Origin: Clostridium_AQ sp900552125
Lineage (GTDB): Bacteria > Bacillota_I > Bacilli_A > Erysipelotrichales > Erysipelotrichaceae
Strand: one strand, 5' to 3'
DNA: 64,000 bases
Assembly (NCBI GenBank): GCA_037892765.1
Contig: JBBKBW010000001.1
Shown here: positions 43,563 through 52,995 of the stretch, piece after piece
Layout: each line of letters starts with the position of its first letter
How positions within the stretch are numbered: the stretch's first letter is position 1
Notes under the pieces: model-generated
What the model saw: only the letters and a program-made list of their open reading frames with translations
The model's database searches: none
What the model was told of the DNA's origin: nothing
Program-made: the position numbers and the translations under genes

Positions 43563-45236
43563 CTATTCACTATATGTACATATTTTATATAATTCTTCTA
43601 TGCTTGTGACTCCATTGATTACTAATTCTATTGTCTCTTCTTTTAAAGTTCTTAGCTTTTGTGTTTTCTTAATATATTGGTAAATATCATCGATATCCTG
43701 TTGTTTAGTTATCATTCTACGAATTTCCTTATCCATCATGATGATTTCATGAACTGCTGTTCTTCCTTTATATCCTGTGTGATTACAATGATTACAGCCA
43801 GCACCTCGATAAATATACTCAACATTACTTCCTAATAATACTTTTTGTACCTCTGTCGTTTTTATGCGCTGTTTACATTGAGGACAAATTCGTTTAACTA
43901 AACGCTGGGACACACTACCTACTAAAGAGTTGGCAATCAGATAAGGTTCAACTCCCATATCCTGTAAACGAACAATAGAACCTATCGCATCATTGGTATG
44001 AAGTGTACTCAGTACCAGATGTCCTGTAATCGCAGCACGAACTGAGATAGAAGCAGTTTCCGCATCACGTGTTTCTCCTACAAGGATAATATCCGGATCC
44101 TGTCTCAGCAATGCTCGTAAACCTTTTTCAAATGTTAAGCCTGCAGTAGTATTAATCTGCATCTGATTAACACGCTCTAAATGTTTTTCAACCGGATCTT
44201 CAATAGTAGAAATATTCACCTGTTTTTTAGCTAAAGTTTCCAATATCATATATAAAGTCGTAGTTTTTCCGCTACCTGTAGGGCCGCTAATATAAATAAT
44301 ACCATGCGGTATCGTAAGCATTTGTTTCATCTTTTCATAATTATCATGATTCATACCATATTGATTTTCATTCACAATTGGCGTATTACTGTTTAAGAAA
44401 CGAAGAACTGCCTTTTCTCCATATACTGTTGGAATTAAAGATACCCTTAGATTCATACGAATACCATCAATCGTTGTCATGAAGTGTCCATCCTGTGGCA
44501 ATCGTTTTTCCGCAATATCCATATTACTGATAATTTTAATTCGTACAATCAAGGAAGAATGCAGTTTCTTATCCAGCTGTACATAATCCACAATCATTCC
44601 ATCTATACGCATACGTACCATAATTTTATCTTCGAATGGTTCCAAATGAATATCACTCGCATTCGCATTATATCCTCGTGATAATAAACTATTAAACAGT
44701 TTGACAACAGGTGTTGCGTCTGTTTCTGAATTATATAACTCAGTATCTTCCAATTCAAACGAAACAACATTCTCATTCGCTACATGCGCTGCTTCTTTGG
44801 CCTTGATTTCCGCATAATAATACTCAATCAAACGTTTAATAGAATCACTTTCGCTTAGACATACTGATATATTCATTCCTGTTACTAAGCGTACATCTTC
44901 TATCGCATAGAAATTTAAAGGGTCACTCGTTACAATTCTTAAACGACCACTTTCTTCCGACAATGCCATAAGATTATATTTCTTTGCTAACTCGATAGGA
45001 ATCTTCGCAACACTATCGATATCAATTTTTTCTTCATTCAAATCAACCATTGGTTCACTTAATTTATCACTTAATGCCTTCAGCATCTGTGTTTCAGTAA
45101 TAAAACCTAGTTCAATCAAATGTTGCCCTAATCGTTTGGAACGATCTTTTTTCTGCATTGCCAAAGCCATCTGTAATTGATTTTCATTGATATAGCCATA
45201 TTCTTTTAGTACTTCTCCAATTGGTATATTTTTCAT
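43563..45236 (-). CDS. pilB: Type IV pilus assembly ATPase PilB/GspE
   Basis: The 557-residue protein has an N-terminal GspE/PilB domain (about 1-150), Walker A GPTGSGKTTTLY near residue 318, Walker B DIILVGETRDAET and a four-Cys zinc motif (CPQC...CNHC, about 452-478). It powers pilus extension. It is complete, of normal length, and paired with PilT, so dynamic pili are likely. Confidence 0.94.
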   Translation of the reverse strand: MKNIPIGEVLKEYGYINENQLQMALAMQKKDRSKRLGQHLIELGFITETQMLKALSDKLSEPMVDLNEEKIDIDSVAKIPIELAKKYNLMALSEESGRLRIVTSDPLNFYAIEDVRLVTGMNISVCLSESDSIKRLIEYYYAEIKAKEAAHVANENVVSFELEDTELYNSETDATPVVKLFNSLLSRGYNANASDIHLEPFEDKIMVRMRIDGMIVDYVQLDKKLHSSLIVRIKIISNMDIAEKRLPQDGHFMTTIDGIRMNLRVSLIPTVYGEKAVLRFLNSNTPIVNENQYGMNHDNYEKMKQMLTIPHGIIYISGPTGSGKTTTLYMILETLAKKQVNISTIEDPVEKHLERVNQMQINTTAGLTFEKGLRALLRQDPDIILVGETRDAETASISVRAAITGHLVLSTLHTNDAIGSIVRLQDMGVEPYLIANSLVGSVSQRLVKRICPQCKQRIKTTEVQKVLLGSNVEYIYRGAGCNHCNHTGYKGRTAVHEIIMMDKEIRRMITKQQDIDDIYQYIKKTQKLRTLKEETIELVINGVTSIEELYKICTYSE

Positions 45237-45253
45237 TTCATCACTCCCTATTT

Positions 45254-46717
45254 CTAATTAAAAACTTTACACGTAACTTCTATATTCGTATTTTCTAAAA
45301 GTTCATCAATGGATGTATACCCTATTGACCAGCCATATCCAAATACAGATGGAGGATAGATACTTACGCTTCCAGTAGGTGTTAAATCTGTTCTTTGATA
45401 GTATAAATTTGTATTAGGATCTAGAATAATATCACTATAAAAATAAATAGTATTTGCAATCCAGATAGAATCTACTCGTTTCCAGAAATAATTTGGCTGA
45501 TCTGGTGCCCAGTTACTTGATTGATTTGATATTGTTAATGGGTTAGGGCCAGTACTTCCTACATAGCGATACCATATATCACTACCTGCAGGATATTCTA
45601 CATAGCTTCCTTTATAAATATCCGCTGTACCATATACTACTTCTTGAGAAGGACATCTCTCTTTTTCTCCACCGACACTTAATTCTCCATCTGCTGGTGT
45701 CTCCTCTATACTACAAAATGTCGGACTTTTATGATTTTCTTTGATAACCTCTAATTCCTTGTCAGTCAGTTCTTTCCATAAATAGTCTGTACTATCCGGT
45801 GTATGTTCATCATTATGAATAACGGATAATGCCTGATAGTACTTCTGATTCATTTCATAAAAAACTACGTCATCTTTTTCATAGCTACTGTGATTCGCCC
45901 AGTAAGATGGACTAATCTGTTTCCATCCTTGATCTGCATTTTCAAAAGGATTTTTACTTTTAGATATATCTTTAATAGCACGATATATAACCTGATTGTA
46001 TTCTACAAAATCTCCTTTTTGATAATCGGCATCTTGTATCCAGGTACCTTTATTATTACCATTCGCATCAATATTACTTATTTCTTCATTACGGCATCGA
46101 AGTTCATCATAAACAGTTCCTTCATAATCAGAATCAGTATCAATATCTTCATTATCCGCATCATCAATAATCTGTTTCATATTCTTTTTATAATATATCT
46201 TATAGCCATTTCCTTGATCATAAGATATATTATAAATTTGTTTGAAATCCGAAAGTGTATTGGTTACATTTAATAATTCCAAAGTTGTGGTTCTAGAATA
46301 AATAGAAGTATGTTGATCATTAAGCAAAGCAAAGCTCATTGTTATTTTATTAGAATTAAGAAATTGTATATTTAAATCAACTGTTTTATTCATATAAAAA
46401 GAATCATTATAGATTGTTTCTTCATCTTTTCTTAACTGACCTTGCACATCTATTGACAATTCGTACCACTCTGTATTATCAGGTTTTTCTTTTGCGACTA
46501 CAACATCACTTGCATACAGTAATTCATTTCGCATATAGGATGTAATACCATCAATGACTTGCTTTTCTAAACTTTGATTAACAGTCGTCTGAAAATAGCT
46601 CATACTGTGGTATAACAATGTTCCTACAATCGACAATAAAATGGAGGAAATCATCAAAACAACTATTACTTCAACTAATGTCATTCCTTTTGTATTTTTC
46701 AAATGAAATCCTCCCAT
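45254..46717 (-). CDS. Large minor prepilin with chitin-binding-like repeats (adhesin candidate)
   Basis: This 487-residue protein starts with a type IV prepilin leader (KNTKG, cut before MTLVEVIVVL) and a hydrophobic helix. After an ordinary pilin head, a linker full of Asp and Asn (about 180-205) leads to repeated units. Examples are W-x-x-x-x-x-Y-x-x-G-D-x-V-x-Y followed by Y-x-A and a later W (about 215-262 and 263-310), with two looser copies behind (about 345-460). This pattern fits carbohydrate-binding modules of the CBM5/12 type. Such a pilin would sit at the pilus tip or along it and bind glycans. The match is by eye. Confidence 0.7.
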   Translation of the reverse strand: MGGFHLKNTKGMTLVEVIVVLMISSILLSIVGTLLYHSMSYFQTTVNQSLEKQVIDGITSYMRNELLYASDVVVAKEKPDNTEWYELSIDVQGQLRKDEETIYNDSFYMNKTVDLNIQFLNSNKITMSFALLNDQHTSIYSRTTTLELLNVTNTLSDFKQIYNISYDQGNGYKIYYKKNMKQIIDDADNEDIDTDSDYEGTVYDELRCRNEEISNIDANGNNKGTWIQDADYQKGDFVEYNQVIYRAIKDISKSKNPFENADQGWKQISPSYWANHSSYEKDDVVFYEMNQKYYQALSVIHNDEHTPDSTDYLWKELTDKELEVIKENHKSPTFCSIEETPADGELSVGGEKERCPSQEVVYGTADIYKGSYVEYPAGSDIWYRYVGSTGPNPLTISNQSSNWAPDQPNYFWKRVDSIWIANTIYFYSDIILDPNTNLYYQRTDLTPTGSVSIYPPSVFGYGWSIGYTSIDELLENTNIEVTCKVFN

Positions 46718-46720
46718 CTT

Positions 46721-47626
46721 TTACTCTACCTCTTTCCAATAAGAATCATTAAATTTATTGTTAGTGCTCTTTATATCTAATACTTTCCAGCCATTTTCCG
46801 GTTTCTGAATGATATTTCTAAAAAACTCCCAAGAAGTAATTGCTTGTTGAGTCTGTATATCCATTACTCCAATGTTATTCATCTGGTTATGAAAGTTTAA
46901 TAAATATGCATCTTTATCCTGATAATACCAGTGATCATTTTCATAATCATAAACCAAATGAATATATTCCTCTTTAACCGAATTATCCGTTATATACTTT
47001 TCCTGTAAACTCCCAACAATAAGCAAAGCACCATGTTCTATTTTTCCATTTTTTGTTTCCCATGAAAAGTATGGAATAACAGATACTGCTTTATCTGCTA
47101 ATTTATCTTGATAAGATTTTGGAAGAAGACTTGTTGGGAAATATATAATTTCGTGCGTTTTCGCAAATTCTTTCCATATTTTATTATAAGACTGATGCTG
47201 TAAAGCTTGTTTCTTCGCAAGTTCAATGTCATGAATTAGTTCTGATATAGATTGTTTAAACTGTATATATTCATCACTTTCTTCTAATGTTTTACTTTCT
47301 GCTGTTTGTAATTTCTTTAGTAGGATTCGACCTTCTTTTGTTTGAAAAACGGATACATCAGTACTAACATCTATAGAAGTATCTATAGATTGAATCTGAT
47401 ACGTTATCTTTGATGTTTCCTGCTGCACATCTTCACTTTCACTAAATCCCTGTACTACAGAAAATAAAAGATCACTGCTGTTTTTAATACGGTTTCCATG
47501 ATCGATAAATCGTATAACAGTAGCATACCCGCCGTAGAGCATGAAACTCGCAATCGATAATATCGCAATTGCGGCAATCGTTTCTATCAACGTCATTCCT
47601 TTGTTATTCACTTTCATCATCTCCAT
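46721..47626 (-). CDS. Prepilin-like protein (minor pilin)
   Basis: The 301-residue protein has a prepilin leader with cut site G/MTLIETIAAIAIL (Glu at +5). The N-terminal helix is followed by a helical and beta-rich head that carries no cysteine. The gene lies 22 bp into the end of its upstream neighbour and 3 bp before the repeat-containing prepilin. It is likely a minor pilin of the priming complex of the type IV pilus. Confidence 0.8.
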   Translation of the reverse strand: MEMMKVNNKGMTLIETIAAIAILSIASFMLYGGYATVIRFIDHGNRIKNSSDLLFSVVQGFSESEDVQQETSKITYQIQSIDTSIDVSTDVSVFQTKEGRILLKKLQTAESKTLEESDEYIQFKQSISELIHDIELAKKQALQHQSYNKIWKEFAKTHEIIYFPTSLLPKSYQDKLADKAVSVIPYFSWETKNGKIEHGALLIVGSLQEKYITDNSVKEEYIHLVYDYENDHWYYQDKDAYLLNFHNQMNNIGVMDIQTQQAITSWEFFRNIIQKPENGWKVLDIKSTNNKFNDSYWKEVE

Positions 47627-48080
47627 GATTATATTGAAGAAGCTGCCATTTTAATAAATTACCAGTTCTTCCTAATTGTATTTCTGCCTGTATAGCCTCT
47701 TCTTCACCTGCATAATCTACCGCAACATAGATGCTGATCCACCCTCGAATTTGCTTATCTTCTATTTCTTTTCTTGTGATTACTGCTTTAGTCACTTTTC
47801 CCAAATTTGCTTCTTCTGGAAGCTGTATGGTTAAAGTTACACTATTTCCTTCTATTTGCGGAATTAGTTTTACATATTCACTATCATCTTCTTCTATCTT
47901 CTCTACAATATTTTCAATAATACCCTTAGCAGTCAGATATGCCTGACGTTTATTGTTATTTTGAATAGAGCGCTGAAAATAGGAATACGAAATTGTCAAT
48001 CCCCCTGCAATTGTGATCATCAATACCATAATGATCGTAATTGCCCATAATAATGTTGAACCTTTAGAATCTCTAATCAT
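47604..48080 (-). CDS. PilX/GspK-like minor pilin
   Basis: This 158-residue protein has a leader ending in DSKG and then STLLWAITIIMVLMITIAGG. It has no Glu at +5 (Trp stands there), which is typical of the PilX/GspK class that caps the pilus tip. A beta-rich head follows. It overlaps the next prepilin gene by 23 bp and belongs to the same operon. Confidence 0.75.
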   Translation of the reverse strand: MIRDSKGSTLLWAITIIMVLMITIAGGLTISYSYFQRSIQNNNKRQAYLTAKGIIENIVEKIEEDDSEYVKLIPQIEGNSVTLTIQLPEEANLGKVTKAVITRKEIEDKQIRGWISIYVAVDYAGEEEAIQAEIQLGRTGNLLKWQLLQYNHGDDESE

Positions 48081-48090
48081 ATGATTCCCC

Positions 48091-48651
48091 TTATATCATA
48101 TAAATCTTGAATGTAATAGTTGCTTTAGAAGACTCTATACTATTATAAGTTAAAGAAGATACCTTTAATGATTTCGTTGTACGTACGTCATCAACTAGAG
48201 TTTGTATATCTTCAGGTTTACCATTTACAGATAAAGAAACAACATATGTTTTTACTGACATTACTGTCTGTGATTCTTCTTCATTACTTTGATAAGGTTT
48301 TATTGTTTCTTCACTCATATTTGAAATACGTAATTCTAATGGTGTCAGTCCATGTTTTATAGCCATCGAAGTTATCAGCTCATCGATATCTTCCTCTTCC
48401 TGTACCTGATAAAATTTATCTTTTACTGCATTTAATTCAGCTTTTGCTTCCTGTAAACTATCTTCTACATTACTATAATCAATGATACCAGCTTGAGTAC
48501 TAGCCAATAGCTGTTTAGCCGAGTCATGATCCATTTGTAACTGGTTATGTTTCTGCATGGCAGGAAGAATAAAATAACCTCCGCATAATACAAGTATCAT
48601 GCAAAATAAAATATATAGTAAAATTATTTCTCTTTTTGTTAATGAATGCAT
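48091..48651 (-). CDS. pilO: PilO-like type IV pilus alignment protein
   Basis: This 186-residue protein has a short cytoplasmic start and one membrane span (about 9-31). A coiled coil follows (about 35-80), then a ferredoxin-like domain. The layout and the place just after the PilN-like gene match PilO, which with PilM and PilN forms the inner-membrane platform of the pilus machine. Confidence 0.75.
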   Translation of the reverse strand: MHSLTKREIILLYILFCMILVLCGGYFILPAMQKHNQLQMDHDSAKQLLASTQAGIIDYSNVEDSLQEAKAELNAVKDKFYQVQEEEDIDELITSMAIKHGLTPLELRISNMSEETIKPYQSNEEESQTVMSVKTYVVSLSVNGKPEDIQTLVDDVRTTKSLKVSSLTYNSIESSKATITFKIYMI

Positions 48652-48659
48652 TCCATCAC

Positions 48660-49358
48660 CTACTTTAATTTACATACAATACTAGCTGAATAAACATAAT
48701 ATTCCTGTATCTCTTCTGCTTTATCTTCTTCCAGTAATTCTAATAATGCTTGCGTTATGGCATCATTTTCAGTTTTAGAATCAGTTTCTTCTGTATCTTT
48801 TTGATCTACAGTATCATTCTTAATCTGTTTGCTGGTTTGTGTGTATCCTGTATAATCAACACTTGCAAATGCACCTGTATCCTTTAGTTTTCTAACAAAA
48901 TACTGTGTTTCGCTTGCACTGGAAGTTTCAATCTGTAATTGAATTTCTTCTGTCTCTCTCTGATAATTAAATGATACAATATCTGTTTCCATTCCAGCAC
49001 CTATCAATAATTGATCAAAGATAAACTGAGAAAGCTGGGGATAAGATTCCATATTATCGTATAACAGTTTAAATTTCTCTGTTTCCTGTAAAACACTTTG
49101 CAGTTCCTCATACTTCTCAAGATTTACATCTTCGGTTTGTTCCTGTTCAATAGAAGCTATCTCTTCTTCTATCTTCTTTATATTTCTATTTAAGTACTGA
49201 TTACTCAGAAAGAAATAAAAATATATTCCGCCGAACAATACAACGAATACCGAGGGGAAAATAGCATATTTTAAAAGTCGTAATGATTTTGAATTATCTT
49301 TTTGTTTACTAGCTTTCAATAAATCAATATCTTTATTCTTTAGCTTTTTTTCAAACAT
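48660..49358 (-). CDS. pilN: PilN-like type IV pilus alignment protein
   Basis: The 232-residue protein has a 25-residue basic cytoplasmic part, a membrane span (about 30-52), a coiled coil (about 55-90) and a ferredoxin-like domain. A Glu/Asp-rich segment lies near 185-210. PilN normally binds PilM with its cytoplasmic tail and PilO with its outer part. The usual INLLP motif for PilM binding is not obvious; KNKDIDLLKA takes its place. Confidence 0.72.
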   Translation of the reverse strand: MFEKKLKNKDIDLLKASKQKDNSKSLRLLKYAIFPSVFVVLFGGIYFYFFLSNQYLNRNIKKIEEEIASIEQEQTEDVNLEKYEELQSVLQETEKFKLLYDNMESYPQLSQFIFDQLLIGAGMETDIVSFNYQRETEEIQLQIETSSASETQYFVRKLKDTGAFASVDYTGYTQTSKQIKNDTVDQKDTEETDSKTENDAITQALLELLEEDKAEEIQEYYVYSASIVCKLK

Positions 49359-49367
49359 ATGCTACCC

Positions 49368-50282
49368 TCACTTTCTAATTAAGCTTCCTACAGAAAACAC
49401 ATAGTCATGTAGTTGAAACTGTTTTTTCTTTTCCGCATTGCTGATATGAATTAATTTTGAATCTGGAAATTCTAATGCCTCAATCTTAAGATTTTGCCTG
49501 ATGCTTTCAAACACTACTTTCTCCTCTTCATCATCTAATCCGCAAAAATAAGCTGTTTCTATAGAATAAGGACTTCTTTTCGACTGATTAAACTGAATTA
49601 ATTGAGAAATATTACTCTTCATCTCTGAAGTAAAAGCATGTGTTCCTCGTTCAGAGAATAATCTTGTACGATTTGAAAATGTATAATGATTGTTTTCAAA
49701 TAAATAAGAGGAAACATAATTAGCATCTAAAAAAGAAATAATATATGTTTTATCTGTTAAATTAACTAATTCACTCGTAAGTTTATGCAAAGCATTTACT
49801 GCTATATCTATACTTTTTAAATGAATTCCTGCTCGTTCAAACAATTCAATATAACTATTCAATAATTTTCGTTCAACTGCACAACAAAGAATCTTTGCAC
49901 CCTTCTGCTCAGCACCTGCCTGATGTTGCTGAAGGACACTATAGTCATAAACCAGATCTTCATAACTTCCGGATATATCTGATAATTCATCTTTCACAAC
50001 CTGCAGTAGTTCTCTTTTCTTTAAAATCGGCACATCTAAAATCTTCACCAATACCTGTCCACTGCTGATTGCAGTTCTTGCTTCATGAATACCATTCTTT
50101 TTTAATTCTTTCAGTATATCTAAAATAGGCTGCTCATCAATGATAACCCCATTTATCATCGCTCCTTCAGGTAGTGGATATTCTTGAAAGTTTTCAATTT
50201 TAATCATATCTTTATTATCATCAGATCCGCAGATCATTTGAAGCGCTCTTGAATATAGATTAATCACATAGTCTTTTGCCAT
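49368..50282 (-). CDS. pilM: PilM-like actin-fold pilus protein
   Basis: The protein of 304 residues has the PilM order: an N-terminal strand region (IENFQEYPLPEGAMINGVII), a helix around LKELKKNG, a YEDLVYDYSVL stretch and a C-terminal ATPase-like lobe with DFAG-like signals weak or absent. It is cytoplasmic and links PilN to the ATPases. The start at 50,282 is preferred over one four codons upstream, because the earlier frame lacks a ribosome site. Confidence 0.75.
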   Translation of the reverse strand: MAKDYVINLYSRALQMICGSDDNKDMIKIENFQEYPLPEGAMINGVIIDEQPILDILKELKKNGIHEARTAISSGQVLVKILDVPILKKRELLQVVKDELSDISGSYEDLVYDYSVLQQHQAGAEQKGAKILCCAVERKLLNSYIELFERAGIHLKSIDIAVNALHKLTSELVNLTDKTYIISFLDANYVSSYLFENNHYTFSNRTRLFSERGTHAFTSEMKSNISQLIQFNQSKRSPYSIETAYFCGLDDEEEKVVFESIRQNLKIEALEFPDSKLIHISNAEKKKQFQLHDYVFSVGSLIRK

Positions 50283-50299
50283 TCTACTCACCATTCTTT

Positions 50300-51490
50300 C
50301 TATACAATTGGATTCTGATACATTTGATAAATCGGCAACAACACAGATAGCATCACAATCAATACTAGAACTGCTAGAATTATGATCATTATAGGTTCTA
50401 ATAAAGCAACAATTTTCTGTGTTGCCATTTCTGCCTCATAATCAAAATCATCAGCTAAGGAATTTAACATATCTTCCAGTTTCCCGCTTTCTTCTCCAAT
50501 ATAAATGGAACTAGCAAGCTTAGTATCAAATCCCTGAATTTTCTGAATACTTTGAGATAAAGAATTTCCATTTCGTATCATTTTCATTGTTTCTTCAAAT
50601 TGAGACTCTATATACTGATTCCCAATCGTATCCTTTACAATTGTCATCGCATTCATTACTGATAATCCGCTAATGTATAAAGAACACATATTTCGTGAAA
50701 ATCGAGCTGTATAAATGGTTCGTAGGATTTTACCAAGTCTAGGTATTGATAATTTAAATTTATCAAAATAAAACTTAAACTTATCATTGCGCAATAACGT
50801 TAAAAATATCGCAACCATAGACAATATTACAATTAGTATCCAATACCAGCCATGTAAGATATAATCTGATATTTTATTCATCACAACTGTAATCATTGGT
50901 AATTCATTACTTTTCATAACGGAAGAAAAGCTAGGAATGATCCATGTAAATAAAGCTACTATGACAAATACGGTAATCACAATTAATATAATTGGATAAA
51001 TCATCGCATTACGAATCTTTGTATTAATACGATGATCTTTTTCATATTGGATTGCCATTGTAAATGCAATTTTTTCCAGCTGACCACTTGATTCTCCTGA
51101 ACGATACATATTGATCATTAATGGAGGAAAAGCAATTTGCTGCTCCTCCATTGCCATAGACAACGTCTGTCCCTGCTGTAGTTTACGATATATATCTGTA
51201 TAAATAGCTTTAATTTTTCTTTTATCTTCCCTTTGCACAAGAATTGACATTGCACGAATCAGACTGACACCTGATGCAATCATGGTTGCTAATTGTCGAG
51301 AAAAATCAGAAAGCTCTTGTAAAGACAATTTGTATGTATTCTTTTCTAGATTAGTAATATCCTCACAATCTATTAGAAATTGGCCTTTAGAACGTAAAAA
51401 AGTCGCAAGCTCTTTTCTGTTTTCTGCTTCCAGCTTACCCTTTATTCTTTTACGATCCATATTTCTTGCTACATACTTATATATCGCCAT
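50300..51490 (-). CDS. pilC: Type IV pilus platform protein PilC/GspF
   Basis: This 396-residue polytopic protein has the two repeated GspF domains (about 60-185 and 265-390), each with family helices such as FSRQLATMIASGVSLIRAM and FSRNMCSLYISGLSVMNAM. It has three membrane spans near residues 170, 220 and 370. PilC couples the ATPases to pilin insertion and removal. The N-terminal segment YKYVARN is standard. Confidence 0.92.
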   Translation of the reverse strand: MAIYKYVARNMDRKRIKGKLEAENRKELATFLRSKGQFLIDCEDITNLEKNTYKLSLQELSDFSRQLATMIASGVSLIRAMSILVQREDKRKIKAIYTDIYRKLQQGQTLSMAMEEQQIAFPPLMINMYRSGESSGQLEKIAFTMAIQYEKDHRINTKIRNAMIYPIILIVITVFVIVALFTWIIPSFSSVMKSNELPMITVVMNKISDYILHGWYWILIVILSMVAIFLTLLRNDKFKFYFDKFKLSIPRLGKILRTIYTARFSRNMCSLYISGLSVMNAMTIVKDTIGNQYIESQFEETMKMIRNGNSLSQSIQKIQGFDTKLASSIYIGEESGKLEDMLNSLADDFDYEAEMATQKIVALLEPIMIIILAVLVLIVMLSVLLPIYQMYQNPIV

Positions 51491-51512
51491 AACTTTCTCC
51501 TTTAATTATCAA

Positions 51513-52268
51513 CTATAATCCAAACAATGAAAAATACATATGAAGAATCGCATTTCCATAAATATGTGCAATCACAATACCAAAACAAATATATGGGCCA
51601 AATGCGATATGTGAATATTTATCAGATTTCTTTCGCAATAATAGATATATTGCATAACAGCCTCCCATAATTATCGCAATGAAAAAGGCTAATAATGTAA
51701 GCTTCCACCCTAAAAAGAAGCCACTTACTGCCATAAGTTTTACATCCCCGCCACCAAAACAATCTGGAATCAAACAAATTAATCCATACATCGGTGAGCT
51801 AATAATAAAAAAGCCTATACATCTAGATAACAGACTTATCTCAGAATGAACAAAAGAATAAATAAGCACAGGAATACATAATGCTAATAAGAATTCATTA
51901 GGAATTGTCATTGTTTTGAAATCCATTAAAGTTATCAGCAGCAGAATCATGATGATGGAAAATACAAGTAACGTATCCCAAGAAAACTGATATTGATATA
52001 AACAAAATACTCCTATAAATCCTCCTGCCACTTCTACAAGCGTATCCTTTAGAGGAATCTTATTCCCACACTTGTTACACTTCCCTTTTAAACAAATATA
52101 GCTAAGAATAGGTATAAGTTCTTTCCAAGTCAATGTCTTATGACACTTAGGACAGTATGACCTGCCTATCACAAAGGATATCTCCTGTGGCATTCTCCAT
52201 ACAATCACATTTATAAAACTTGCAATACAGCTTCCTACAATAAATGCATAAAGATATAAAAGTAACAT
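51513..52268 (-). CDS. pilD: Prepilin peptidase PilD
   Basis: This 251-residue membrane protein has two CxxC pairs (CPKC and CNKC, residues about 38-72) and the two catalytic aspartates of the A24 family: one in LMDFKTMTIPNE, the other in FGGGDVKLMA. It cleaves the prepilin leader and N-methylates the new end. With about eight membrane spans it has the normal bifunctional form. It is the only prepilin peptidase in the window and lies between the pilin and pilC. Confidence 0.93.
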   Translation of the reverse strand: MLLLYLYAFIVGSCIASFINVIVWRMPQEISFVIGRSYCPKCHKTLTWKELIPILSYICLKGKCNKCGNKIPLKDTLVEVAGGFIGVFCLYQYQFSWDTLLVFSIIMILLLITLMDFKTMTIPNEFLLALCIPVLIYSFVHSEISLLSRCIGFFIISSPMYGLICLIPDCFGGGDVKLMAVSGFFLGWKLTLLAFFIAIIMGGCYAIYLLLRKKSDKYSHIAFGPYICFGIVIAHIYGNAILHMYFSLFGL

Positions 52269-52287
52269 ATAGTTAGCTCCTTAATTA

Positions 52288-52315
52288 ATCATACAGAAAG
52301 CCTCTAATCAGAGGC
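52288..52315 (-). terminator. Hairpin between the pilin gene and pilD
   Basis: AGAAAGCCTCT and AGAGGCTTTCT form a perfect 11-bp stem with an AATC loop but only a weak T-run on the minus strand. It likely acts as a partial terminator so that pilin mRNA exceeds the rest of the operon. Confidence 0.65.
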
Positions 52316-52348
52316 TTTCTTAAATTATTAGATATACTAGTTAAAAAA

Positions 52349-52780
52349 TTATCCACCAATTGCGGCAGTTTTCTTTTCAATCTTAGTCTGTGTAGCTGTA
52401 TATGTATTTGCTGAACCTTTTACTTTTATTTCACAAGAATCAATCTTCTTACTTGTAACCTCGCATGTTATTGTTTCAATAGCTTCATCTTCTGTGCCAG
52501 CTAATCCAAGCTCAGCATTCACTGCATCTTTTGTAATTTTTGCTTCTAAGGCATCATCCGCAATACCTGGAGTTTTCCCGACTTCGCTTGTACTATATGA
52601 TTGAGCCGCAATAAAACCTGCTCTTACTTGTGATTGAACTTTAGTTTCTGCTGCATCATCAATATACTTCATGATTGCAGGTACAGCTAAAGCCATTAGG
52701 ATTCCGATAATTACTAAAACAACAATAATTTCAACTAACGTGAATCCTTTTTTATTATTTTTTAACCTTTTAAAAATCAT
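52349..52780 (-). CDS. pilA: Major type IV pilin
   Basis: The 143-residue protein has the leader KNNKKG, cut before FTLVEIIVVLVIIGILM (Phe+1, Glu+5), and a soluble head of about 100 residues. One cysteine pair (in ITCEVTS and DSCEIKV) could form a disulfide. A Thr/Lys-rich end closes the head. It comes first in the operon behind a strong promoter, which is the mark of the major subunit. The length fits ComGC- or PilA-type pilins of Gram-positives. Confidence 0.9.
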   Translation of the reverse strand: MIFKRLKNNKKGFTLVEIIVVLVIIGILMALAVPAIMKYIDDAAETKVQSQVRAGFIAAQSYSTSEVGKTPGIADDALEAKITKDAVNAELGLAGTEDEAIETITCEVTSKKIDSCEIKVKGSANTYTATQTKIEKKTAAIGG

Positions 52781-52835
52781 TTTATTCTCCTTTTCCTATA
52801 TAAATTAAACGTATGAATATAGTACATACTTGCAT

Positions 52836-52864
52836 ACTATACCATAAAAATAGGTTATTGTTAA
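52836..52864 (-). promoter_or_regulatory. SigA-type promoter of the pilus operon
   Basis: On the minus strand TTAACA (52,859-52,864) and TATAGT (52,836-52,841) are separated by 17 bp, close to consensus, 55 bp before the pilin ATG. Confidence 0.8.
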
Positions 52865-52911
52865 GCGAAATACACATTATATTTAAAAATGTTTACATTT
52901 ATTTTATCTCA

Positions 52912-52942
52912 TTTACATCATATGTTACTAATATGATGTAAA
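52912..52942. promoter_or_regulatory. Palindrome upstream of the pilin promoter
   Basis: TTTACATCATAT and ATATGATGTAAA form a perfect 12-bp inverted repeat with a 7-base centre, about 50 bp upstream of the -35 box. It has the position of an activator site and no T-run. Confidence 0.5.
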
Positions 52943-52995
52943 CCATATATTCATCATATATTAATATTTTCCTATAAAAAAAGGGAATCGCTTCC

